From Durusdinium trenchii (lineage: Eukaryota > Sar > Dinophyceae > Suessiales > Symbiodiniaceae): a stretch of 64,000 bases of DNA. Shown piece by piece: positions 54,908 to 64,000 of the stretch (the first letter of the stretch is position 1; each line of letters starts with the position of its first letter). The stretch covers positions 124,001 through 188,000 of the forward strand of contig CAXAMN010026461.1 of NCBI GenBank assembly GCA_963970005.1, given 5' to 3'. A program made the translations under genes and the position numbers. The notes under the pieces were generated by a model. The model had not been told where the DNA came from and ran no database searches. It saw nothing but the letters and a program-made list of their open reading frames with translations.

Positions 54908-55142
54908 ATGTATCTTCCACCCGTGGGAGGAGGACTTGCAGCTCCCGGCGATGCATACAACGCTGAATATGGAGAGACCAAACTCAGAACTTTGGCAGTG
55001 TCATCGTTTGTCAAGTATGCTCACGTGACGACATGGAGTTTTGATGAGTTTTGGACCTCTCATTTCGACCAATGCCAGCATGCCACAGCACATTCATTTA
55101 CAGTAGTTTACCAAGCCAAGACTATCCAAGAATGGTCCCAAC

Positions 55143-55505
55143 ATGTCCCAACTGGTGGTGAAATCGGCCTCTGATGCAACCCAACCCCCTGCGACGTCCG
55201 GCGACGTTTTCGCCTCTGAAGAGATGCTCCAGTTCCGGCCACCAGGTGGAGGGCCCGCTCTGCTCTGGGGCCTGAGGAACAGCAACCAACCGCTGAAGGC
55301 CACGCACAAGTTCACCTTCAGAAAGTTTGTTGACGCCTCTCAGGGAGACTGTTTGTGTGACTTTCGTATTTCCAGTTTTTCAGTCGGTGCGCAGCTGGGA
55401 GACCAACAAACACACTATATCTGGCCAAGTGCATGGAAATGCTCCAATGCTGCAACAATCACCCAAACAAGGTTGCTTAAAGGGCCAATGCTTTGGTCAA
55501 CCTAA
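55143..55505 (+). CDS. GC-rich ORF island, strand unresolved
   Basis: The plus frame starts MSQLVVKSASDATQPPATS and includes FRPPGGGPALLWGLRNSN and THKFTFRKFVDASQGDC, with GC-ending codons. Two minus frames over 55,094-55,315 are also protein-like (WSISSEAKTSPDVAGGW), one with an acceptor GGCCTTCAG. I favour plus slightly. Confidence 0.27.
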   Translation: MSQLVVKSASDATQPPATSGDVFASEEMLQFRPPGGGPALLWGLRNSNQPLKATHKFTFRKFVDASQGDCLCDFRISSFSVGAQLGDQQTHYIWPSAWKCSNAATITQTRLLKGPMLWST

Positions 55506-55776
55506 GGATGTGTTGAACTCCGGCCCTACCGAGATCTGGATGTGGCTCAGACCTAGCGTACCACAGGACATGGTGTCCCTTTCTATCAAGGCCATTTTGG
55601 ACCCAAAGAATCTTGACCCACATCTGGAGATGGAAACTCGTGCATTTTTGTATGGCACCCGCGCCATCTCGCCCATTGTGGAAACATGTGGCAACCACAT
55701 CCATCCATCGCCTCCAGTGGTAAAAGACTTTGGCCCCCCTTGGGCACCGTGGGGGCCACACCGCGCCAAAGCCTGA

Positions 55777-57607
55777 TGAGACAGGCCGAGTGAATCTGAA
55801 GTCATCGATAAGTCTGAGAAGTAGAGAGGAGAGACCTGGAATGAATAATCTCTGAAGGAGGCATCATCTCCCAAGGAAAGCGTAAAATGTTTAGTACTGT
55901 AAAATCCTACGTAATTAGATGTAATTAGATCGTAATTAGTGTCTGGCTTGCTGATGACCTTTTATGGTCAACTCGGATCCAGTGTCACATCCGACCACTT
56001 CGACCGCTCCTTTGGAGAAGTTCATGGCGCGGATACTGCCTTGGTGCCGCCCAGCTTCGCGAATGGGTTCGATCCTGTCTTGGTGTCTTGGTTCGACAGC
56101 GGGGACTCTCATTCGTCATGAGTCGAAACGGCAACCGCTCTTGGCCAGTCAGGTTGCAATGGTCTGTACATTCTGACGACCCTGGTCGAGAAAGCCTCTG
56201 CAATCAACGCTAGCAAAAGTCCTTGCAAACAGCCTTGAAACCCAGAGTTTAGTCAACATAGCAGATGTCATGTGCAATGTCTTTGTCCTCCCTCCCTGCT
56301 ACCTGTCCCTAATATTCAACAGTGAAGAAGCCTGGATACGGACAACAAGATTCTAACACTGGTGAGGACACCAAATGCATGCCCACACTTAGGTCCGAAG
56401 CTTAGGCCCCGTCCAAAGGCCCAAGATGTGCTTTGGGCTAGGTGTTTCAATGGGTTTGCTGAGGACAATCGTCTGGTCAATTTCCAGGGTTGTCAACATT
56501 GCGAAGATACTCTCTCCAAATGGTAGGGACCCATTGAATCATTGTAAGACCAGTTCCTTTACCATTTGGGGTCATGCCATCATATTGCATTCAATGTGAA
56601 CATGAGTTGCAGTGCATATCGATTGATTCCAAATATTCATGCCATCACAGTGCCGTTTTTGGACTGGTCTGGTCAATTCGACCCTATTGGACTTCCTATT
56701 GGCTTCCCGTGGATGTTTCGGAGGTCTTTTGGGTCCGAATTTGCTCGACAGGGACGTTCACCAATTTCGTCTGGTCACGGCTGCAGGGCGACAGCGGAAC
56801 GCTGTTCTCTCTCTCGGTTCAAGGCTTCTCGTGCCAAGTCCTGGCGACTTGGAGTCGACTCAAGCATGGCTCTGTTCCTTCACGCGGAAACATTCATGGG
56901 GGAATATAAACGTTCTTAGTTTTTATTGGACATGTTGAAAGAACAACACGCAACATCCCCCACAATTATATAAACCATTATAAACCATTTGTTGGCCTCC
57001 AAAGCACGGCTTTCTTTGGTCATCCAGGTGTGGGCAAACTGCTACGATCAGCTGCGTGTTAAAGGATCACGGTCGGCTTTGAAAGTAGGGATCCTGCGGA
57101 AGCTCACATCCCTTGTTCATGTTTTGCTTGGAAACGACAGCTAAATCCTGTGTGTTTTTTGGGCTGGACCTGAAGCAACCGCTGGATGGAGCTGCAACCC
57201 CATGGCAAAAGTCCTATGGATCCCAAGGGCTGGTGAACACAAATCCCACAACTCTGACTTGCTGATACTTGCTGCCTCGACCAATGCCTGCGCAGTGAGT
57301 CAACTCAGCATTGGAAGTATCTGAAGGGGCAATTGTAGTCGTGAAATTTTGTCTCCTGAAGATGTTCATTTAGTGAGGAGGTCCATTGGATGATGCGGCG
57401 AGAGAGGAAAAGGAGGCCTGGTGCTACACTTGGCACTTCCAAGTGACACAAAGCAGGTGTGGAGTGAGTGAGGTGTTCATTGGCGCCAGGAAGTCTGCCG
57501 AGCTTACACACCAAATAAACAACTACGCAAGCCAGTGACAAACGCCTGAACGGGCCGGAACAATCAACACTCCAAACCTGGTCAGCATTCTGCCATTCTT
57601 ATGGGCA
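55777..57607. other. No supportable gene
   Basis: Three overlapping plus frames at 56,566-56,938 disagree and none has clean borders. The rest shows only short frames. Confidence 0.3.
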
Positions 57608-57657
57608 TCATCCAGCAAACCGGTGGAATGAGCGAAAATGGTGTGACCACGTGCAAT

Positions 57658-57945
57658 TCACTGGTGGCATCCCCTCTCTTGTTCTTCCCGCAAAACCCCA
57701 TTGGGAAGCCGGCCAGTATCTGACCATTTCTTTGGTCGTGCAGGTGTTGTGCACGTGAAGGTGAGCAGCAAAGGGCATCGCTGCCCTTGCAAGGATGAGC
57801 AGCTTGCTGTCATGCACCCACGTAATGATTGAAGTAGTGATCCGGTCACAACATCTCTACCAGTTGGCAGTCTCACGCACCAGTTGTAGTCACTCATTAG
57901 CGCTGGCACCACACGTGCATTAAAAAGAATTGCCTTTCTCCCCAA
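57658..57945 (-). CDS. Unassigned ORF (95 codons)
   Basis: The minus frame starts MGRKAILFNARVVPALMSD and includes YNWCVRLPTGRDVVTGSLL. A second minus frame (57,608-57,817) overlaps (ILARAAMPFAAHLHVHNTC). No domain or splice support. Confidence 0.22.
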   Translation of the reverse strand: MGRKAILFNARVVPALMSDYNWCVRLPTGRDVVTGSLLQSLRGCMTASCSSLQGQRCPLLLTFTCTTPARPKKWSDTGRLPNGVLREEQERGCHQ

Positions 57946-58593
57946 ACTCCAAGACTTGTTCGATCGTTCCCCAGCCCTTTTGCAGGTCCGATGGTTTCAT
58001 TCCAACCGGAGAAATGATAAGTCGGGTCTATTAAGGACACGTTTCATGTGCGTATGCTCAATCGTCTCATGACCCTTCATTCCCGCATATTCCCGCTGCC
58101 AATGCCATTTGTGTAAAACATTACAGAAAATACATGATCTGCCGTCAGAGACATTTGCAACACTAGGCCCTAGGTAAGGCAATATTGTATTGACTGCATG
58201 TTCATTCTCCACTCCACACCACCAGGACCACGAATATGTCCCCACCACACCATGGCACCACCACCGTACCACAACTCTTGACCCTCCAGATTCTGGCACA
58301 TTGACAAAAAGATTGCCCGGCCAACTGTCAAAAAACTGAGACTCAGCCTGAGACCCTGGCATATCCTGGCATACTGTCTACCTGGAGCTGAACCTACCAC
58401 TACGACCCCGCACCGCTTCTCCTGTGCCAACCCCCTCGAGGCCAGCGGCACCGGCGCGCCCCGAGAAGCAGCGCTTCGTGAGTGACGGCGCGCGCGGGAG
58501 CAGCTGCGCCCTGGGGAAGGATGCTCTGAATGGATCTGGGTGAGACAGGCTTTTGCTGGTCTCAGGGCCTCCCTCAGTTTCCAATGCGCTGAC

Positions 58594-58707
58594 CCCAGAT
58601 GATTGATCCGGTGTGCGGAACGGGGACGGCGTGTTCCTGGTCCGGTGTGCTCTGATATGCTCTGGGCGATGTCGGGTGGACGTCACATCGTTAACCGTTT
58701 GTTGCAG
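58594..58707 (+). CDS. Candidate exon with a strong GTAAGT donor
   Basis: The plus strand ends with SDMLWAMSGGRHIVNRLLQ immediately before TTGCAG|GTAAGT. The 5' border is uncertain. A 113-codon minus frame (58,378-58,719) covers the same island, and a further plus piece ending GTGAGACAG at about 58,540 may be the preceding exon. TTGCAG|GTAAGT also has the form of a zero-length-exon (recursive) splice site. Confidence 0.25.
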
Positions 58708-59499
58708 GTAAGTGGACATTCTTTCAAGGAACGCAAGAGATATGAGTAAGAATGATGGGAATACCCAACAATACAGCCGTTACTTGCTGTAACAAAATAC
58801 TGTAATGAAACACAATCCATTCCAAGTTGCCAAGTTCTGAGTCTTTGTGTTTTGAATGGAAAGAGTTGGGAGTTGGGACATATATAATGTTAGAACACTG
58901 AGACTGTTCACTTCCGCCAAGTGGCAAACCAGCAGGGCCAAAGTGATGCAACATGCCAGTACCTTTGGCAGCAAACATTGGCCAAGAAAAAAACACACCA
59001 ATTGCTCCCCAACACAAAGTCATGCCACATCGACCTTGGGTGACAATTTGTTTGTCTCCATCGGGAAACCCTTTTGCTCAAAGGTGGCTCCGAAATCAGA
59101 ACATCTTTCAGGACATGAGGTTCTGTTTGGAAACGGGCAGCACACAAGGCAATGTACAGCAAATCTACTGGGGGCTGAGCTTGTTGCAAAAAGCAGGAAA
59201 CCACCAAGCAAACCTGGATCCTCAAATGCCTTTCACATACTGTAAATAAAGTGGTTCTTGAAGACGTCGTGGTTTTATCTTCCTCCGCAGGTGAGGCATG
59301 TAGTACTCCCCCTGATTCAACTAGCCTGAATCCTCACGGGTGTATAGTGATATTTGATTATATACAGTATGGCATTTTACTGGCTAAAAAAGGTCGATCA
59401 AATCGTGTCGTATATATTCCAAAAAGTCATACCCATACACAATGACATCGAGTCCATGTCCACCTTGATGGGTCTTTTGGAGTCTAAGATATAATCAAT

Positions 59500-59570
59500 G
59501 TGCATTGCATAATATATAAATACAATATACAGTTACAATATACAATACAATATAACATAGTTCAACAAGC
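59500..59570. repeat. AATATACAGT-type AT-rich repeat
   Basis: AATACAATATACAGTTACAA and related phrases repeat irregularly. Confidence 0.75.
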
Positions 59571-59810
59571 ACATATCAACACAAACGGGCATCTCTGCGT
59601 CCAAAGGACTTAATTATATATTCCAAGGTTGATCTTCACATGCTAACGTTTAATTCCTGGTAGAGCAAGCCTCCTACAAGTCAAGGAAACAATGATGCCA
59701 CATAAGTTAAAAAGAGAACAAGCAAATGCCTTGGGTCCCTTGACTATATGTGATTGTATTGGAATCGGCAGACCTCCCAGGATTAGGTTTGGCGGTCCCA
59801 TTGGTCCCAG

Positions 59811-59980
59811 GTTCTCCCGCTCTCCGAAGGGGTCTCCCCAACCCTACGAGCAGTCCGCAGGGCTCCGCTCAGTCGACGCCAAGCGACATGAACCTGAAAG
59901 ATGTGATCTTTCTCCACCATTTTTGGCGCGACGCGCTAAATGTCGGGCTGTTGGTTGCGTTGATGTTTTGTTGCTTGTGA
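59811..59980 (+). CDS. Terminal exon with hydrophobic C-terminal tail
   Basis: An acceptor ATTGGTCCCAG is followed by 170 bases to a TGA. The product reads SPALRRGLPNPTSSPQGSA, then QSTPSDMNLKDVIFLHHFW and a hydrophobic end ALNVGLLVALMFCCL. The tail could anchor the protein in a membrane from its C-terminus. An overlapping plus frame (59,692-60,009) is more basic and less likely. No family recognised. Confidence 0.4.
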
Positions 59981-60117
59981 CTGCTCTTGTTGTTTCCAAA
60001 TACCTCTGAGACGCTAGATTCTGACAAGCCGCAAATCCACTGTCACAGCACTTAGAGTCAGAGTTCCAAAAGGCTTGGAGCAGGACAAGGGTTCAACGCC
60101 ATATTGAGGAGCACCAT

Positions 60118-60549
60118 TTGCTGTACTACATGACAACCAAAGCTTGCTTCGTGGCTACGCGAAGTCCAGATCGTCCATCTGATCCACCCAGCAGCGGAAT
60201 GCAACGTTTGTCAAGAATGGTCTCAATGTCTCCATCCATGCTTGCCATTCATTGCCTTGCAGCTTCTCGTGTTTGGCTTTGGGCTGCTATTAACCAAAGT
60301 GCCGTCCCCTGTCAGGGTAGGGAAAACCAAATATTTAAAGCACCCAGGCATTCTTGGCTTGAGACTCTCCAAACACAAAATTTGGTGATGCCTCTACTTT
60401 GTTGTGGAATCTACAATGATCAATTGATCAACAAAGCCCGTACCCGCCTACCCACTTACCCACCATTTTATTCTGTTGATATTCGGCAATGTTTTATGGG
60501 CCCCATCTTGAACATGGTGACACAGCGCCAGGTCATCTTCTTCCAGTGA
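60118..60549 (+). CDS. Unassigned ORF (143 codons)
   Basis: The plus frame starts MLYYMTTKACFVATRSPDR and includes MLAIHCLAASRVWLWAAIN, a mildly hydrophobic patch. The region is not GC-rich. The next plus frame begins at 60,489, so the two may be exons or a frameshifted pair. Not recognised. Confidence 0.27.
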   Translation: MLYYMTTKACFVATRSPDRPSDPPSSGMQRLSRMVSMSPSMLAIHCLAASRVWLWAAINQSAVPCQGRENQIFKAPRHSWLETLQTQNLVMPLLCCGIYNDQLINKARTRLPTYPPFYSVDIRQCFMGPILNMVTQRQVIFFQ

Positions 60550-60854
60550 TTGACACACCTGTCCGGGTTTCAGATGGATGGTGTGGCCTCCATATCTCCG
60601 CGTATGCGGCTGAACAAATACAAAGTGTGCGCACTGGTGGTGACTCTGATATTTGGCAGGCAGCGCCGCTAAGGAAGATCAAGGTGGAAACACTGAATAG
60701 GAATAGGATTCTGGAAGTCTCAATGACAGTTGGTGCCCAAGATGGGTACGGTCGTAGCATGTCCTGTTTGAGAGGGTCGTGTTATGTCCCAGCTTCTACT
60801 TTGAAGACTCCAACAGTTGGTGGACTTGCCCCTGATTTTCCTACAATTATTTGA
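60489..60854 (+). CDS. Unassigned ORF (121 codons)
   Basis: The plus frame includes VSDGWCGLHISAYAAEQIQ, SDIWQAAPLRKIKVETLN and LEVSMTVGAQDGYGRSMS. It overlaps the end of the preceding frame by 61 bases. No conserved motif recognised; a minus frame also overlaps. Confidence 0.28.
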   Translation: MFYGPHLEHGDTAPGHLLPVIDTPVRVSDGWCGLHISAYAAEQIQSVRTGGDSDIWQAAPLRKIKVETLNRNRILEVSMTVGAQDGYGRSMSCLRGSCYVPASTLKTPTVGGLAPDFPTII

Positions 60855-61136
60855 TGAAGTGCCACAGTCGGTGGACTTCGCGCACTGGTGCCCCGCACAC
60901 AGATGGAAAGGGCGATTCCTCCGGCAGGTCTCTCCTCCGCAGGCACGCAGCCTTGCCGGTGACTCGTGAGTCTTCACTCGGGAATGGACGTGAAAGTGTG
61001 GTCGAGTAGACCATGTCTGCTCTTTAGATGTGTGTGTTCAATCTATTCTGCATGACTTGAAGCATCGCGAACAGCATCTGTTCAACCTGTTTCCATCTGT
61101 TAAAGTTGCCCTATGAGAACACCCAGCGTCTTTCAG

Positions 61137-61205
61137 GATCCCATCTTCACCTGCATCTTCGAGGCCAAGAATTGGAAACCAGGCACCTGTCGGGGCGGAA
61201 ACCAG
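61137..61205 (+). CDS. Small candidate exon, strand unresolved
   Basis: An acceptor GTCTTTCAG and a donor AACCAG|GTGACG enclose exactly 23 codons (DPIFTCIFEAKNWKPGTCR, then GGNQ) with strongly GC-ending codons. On the minus strand an acceptor CGCCCCGACAG and a donor GCAG|GTGAAG would enclose AWFPILGLEDA. I favour plus. Confidence 0.28.
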
Positions 61206-61710
61206 GTGACGACGGTGACGAAGGGGTCGAGGGTCCAACCTGAGATATCCCAAACCACCATCCAAGCGGATACTCATCCAAGCGGATACTGAGGATTACT
61301 GAGGTTGCTGTCCAATCTTCAGCGTTTCGGGATGTTTGGATATTATCCTTTTCCTGAATGTCCATGAAATCCACTACAGTCTCAAATCATGGAGATCAAC
61401 CTCGTGTGTTTGCTTCACCTCGTATTAACCGGAACCAGTTCCACGGCGAGGCTTTCGGCGATCGGCAAACGTCGATTTGCGAAGGTCGCTGAGATGATAT
61501 GTCTGAGATCGTCAAAGTTCGTTTTCGTGGGTTCCCCGTCACCTCCCACATGATCATGAAGATCAATGGACGTTCTATCATCCCTCTAATACGATTTTAT
61601 GACATAGAATCTACAATTGATGGGGTCTAAGCAGTCGGTCTGTATGCATGACGGCTGAGATCCACGACGGCGCAGCAGCAGGGAACCAGCGCAATGAGCC
61701 GTTCTTGCAC

Positions 61711-61808
61711 CTGCAAGTATCGTGATTGATCGTCTGGTATCCCAAAAAAGTCCGCTTGACGGGGAACAACAAGCCTCCTTCCTTCAGCCAGAGTGGTTCC
61801 TGGTTCCT
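61711..61808 (-). CDS. Internal exon, unknown protein
   Basis: An acceptor AAGGATTCAG and a donor TTGCAG|GTGCAAG enclose 98 bases (two plus 32 codons), ending in phase 0. The product reads EPGTTLAEGRRLVVPRQAD and FFGIPDDQSRYLQ. If not spliced at the donor it continues VQERLIALVPCCCAVVDLS to a stop at 61,627. Function unknown. Confidence 0.42.
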
Positions 61809-62049
61809 CTGAATCCTTTGAGGATCTCTGCAAAAAATCCGATTTCCAGCTGAGGACGAGTGTATGGAGTATGGATGCATGATGAGTGCAAGGTCGACTT
61901 AAGTCTCATGAGACCACAAAGATTCTCACTGAGGCTCCAGCATGTTGGATCACTTGCGTGTGGGTCAAGAATCCATACCCTCAAATCCTCAAATGTCATG
62001 AAACTGTAGTGCAAGTCATTGACTTCTTCCAATCTTGACACAAACGTAG

Positions 62050-63232
62050 CTGTGAGTCAAATCCAAACACCTCCCAAAACCATGGTATTGGTTGACTGTG
62101 TCCGGTAGTTTGTGGTGGATCTATCCCTCTTACATATTTAATACCTCTTGCAAGCATCCTTTCACAATTCCTGAGCTATCGAGTGTCAGCAGGAAGATGC
62201 TCTGGCCTCTGGTACAAACCCTGAAGACCTACCACCATTACTTCGGGGGTAACCTGATGATAACTAGCGATGTCTTTCATCAGCACAGGGAGCTACTTTC
62301 CAGTATGGGTTAAAATGAGAACTGTTAAAACACAAAGTATTCCGTTTTTTATTTTGTCACTCCAACTGTGACTGTTAAATCAGAAGCAATGACACTATTC
62401 AACAGCAGGAACCACACATGTTGTTTGCGTTGGATTCAAGCATACCTGTGATGCCACGAAGTGTTGCATTTGTACCTCTTTCCAAACTCACACCAAGAAA
62501 CTATCGACATCATCTATCAACCAGGCACGATCTTCAACATCCATCACCAATTACATTCAACCCAAGTCACCAGCAGTGACAAACCGATCCTTGCGGGACT
62601 TGCCGGATATATCTTTCATGTCCAAAGAAAAGTCGGGACTATAAATCAAGATGGGAAGAACTGGACCTCCTTGGCATATCAACAAATCCATCGCTGCCTA
62701 ATTGCTTGCTTGTCTGTTTTGAAAAAGGACCAATAAAGTTGGAAGTCCTAAAACAAGTGCTAGGCACAACACAACATGAATGTGCTGAACATGCAGTGGT
62801 TCTAAAGTGTCCACATAGAAGGATAAAAGTAATGCTACATTTCTCTATGCCTTTTGTCTGCCCTCTTCGACTCAGAAAGCTTGTTCGTACCATGTCTCCA
62901 AACATGGATGTTAGTTCTATTGATCTCCCAAAGTTGATCAAATGTCCTTAGCCAATCCTGGAAATCCCTGTTTTTCCTGCTGTTTCGCTTTCTTATTGCT
63001 GTCTTCCTCGGAAAGCTGGTGCATCATTAAATATACATCTTTTGTTTACAAAGCCATTCAACGGGTACTCACAGCAACGTGACAGGTTGCAGTTGGACCG
63101 CTGTGGAGTCATCCTTTTGGGGACTCAGTTCACCAGCACGGCCACACGCGACCAGCGAGGAGCCTCTGGAGGAGCAGCACCAGACAAAGTGGCAAAAGCC
63201 TCAGAGTTGGAAAATAGGAATCCACAAACCTT
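62050..63232. other. No supportable gene
   Basis: Short frames on both strands (for example 62,461-62,736 plus and 62,639-62,941 minus) without splice support. Confidence 0.3.
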
Positions 63233-63682
63233 TCATAAAATGGTTGGGTGATTTATGAATCTAGTTGCTTGGATCTGTACAAATAGGTTGAATTCATAAC
63301 CGACCACACCAAACAAACAAACAAACGGATCTTTCTGAACCATTCTCTGTTGAAAGGACGAACTTGGTTGTGAGATGATGTGTTGGGTTGTTGTGGGTAA
63401 TATTTTCAGTCCAGTACCCCAACTGAACTCTCTTAAGACTCTTGGTGTTGAAGTTTGATCCACACAAATGACATCAAATGAATGGATCTGAGAAGAGGGA
63501 TTACACCCCAGCACAAAACCATTGGACAGTCGGTCAACACCCAAGAAGGCCATGCCATTGGGGCTATGCACATCCAAGAGAAACGCTTGTGAGTTTGGCT
63601 CTTCCCCAGGTGGTGCAGGTTGCCATGACTCAACAACACATTTGAACATCCCAAAGGACTTGATCACATGAACCAAACACAT
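63233..63682 (-). CDS. Unassigned ORF (149 codons)
   Basis: The minus frame starts MCLVHVIKSFGMFKCVVES and includes AFLLDVHSPNGMAFLGVDR, SNGFVLGCNPSSQIHSFD and STPRVLREFSWGTGLK. The first 90 residues are the most protein-like, with alternating strands and turns. The last 50 are weaker, so the exon may end at a donor near 63,418 (GG|GTACTGG). No family recognised. Confidence 0.42.
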   Translation of the reverse strand: MCLVHVIKSFGMFKCVVESWQPAPPGEEPNSQAFLLDVHSPNGMAFLGVDRLSNGFVLGCNPSSQIHSFDVICVDQTSTPRVLREFSWGTGLKILPTTTQHIISQPSSSFQQRMVQKDPFVCLFGVVGYEFNLFVQIQATRFINHPTIL

Positions 63683-64000
63683 GTGTCTACTGATGAATTG
63701 AACCCATCTGATCTATCCTGTCCAACCTCCACTGTCCATCCTCCCTGGGCGCTCACACTGCTGTGGCTCCTCCCTGCGAGAAGCCGCCTAAGATCACCTG
63801 GTGCAAACGGAATCACCACGGGACAACGGGTGGACCATTGGTACTGTAGCCACATTGGCGAGGTGAAGTCATCTTGCCACGTCCGGTGGACTCGGCCTCT
63901 TGGCCGATCAATGCAGTTTGGGGATGATGAATGGCTATATAATCAGGGCCTTCACCAAGAATAGCATGTTTAAGCGACTGTTACAGTGAGTAATGAGTAG

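Noticed and set aside
1-64000. rRNA, tRNA and dinoflagellate spliced-leader sequences
   Set aside because: I looked for conserved rRNA stretches, canonical tRNA boxes and CCGTAGCCATTTTGGCTC and saw none, apart from the doubtful tRNA-like segment at 31.8 kb. A computational scan would be needed to be sure.

Overview
The window looks like nuclear DNA of a dinoflagellate, most probably from the Symbiodiniaceae/Suessiales side. This is inference from style, since no marker gene, rRNA, tRNA or spliced-leader sequence was found. Reasons: long stretches without genes, many micro- and minisatellites, a dispersed family of short CTACTAG-type repeats, and small GC-rich coding islands bounded by AG and GT. 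Nothing resembles a bacterial operon. No large intact gene of known function can be read; most coding evidence is exon-sized.

Layout. 1-9 kb is mostly featureless, with a few candidate ORFs. 9.2-12.2 kb is AT-richer and repeat-marked, ending in a 33-bp minisatellite. 12.5-16 kb has low-complexity repeats (a 42-bp repeat and an AC-rich array). 16.7-19.2 kb holds minus-strand exons, three of which join in phase. 19.2-26.7 kb is dominated by repeats: a 55-bp minisatellite with a 10-base N gap, a GCTGGTGCT minisatellite, an inverted repeat and a (CTA)n array. 26.8-33.7 kb mixes small exons with (GCT)n arrays.

34,086-37,067 is the best-defined object: a decayed mobile element with terminal inverted repeats and a TA target duplication. 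It carries a broken Tc1/mariner (IS630-type) transposase and, after it, a broken superfamily-3-type helicase. Both ends are near-identical modules of about 223 bp, each with its own inverted ends. It sits precisely inside a CTACTAGGAGC repeat, apparently within an intron of a minus-strand coiled-coil gene.

37-64 kb is accessory-like DNA with scattered exons. The clearest gene is on the minus strand at 42,007-44,205, where four exons keep phase to a stop codon. A second minus-strand pair lies at 53,230-53,928. Other good exons are at 47,718-47,823, 51,396-51,607, 61,711-61,808 and 63,233-63,682 (all minus) and 59,811-59,980 (plus). I recognise no function for any of these host genes. Several GC-rich islands read as plausible protein on both strands and are given low confidence.
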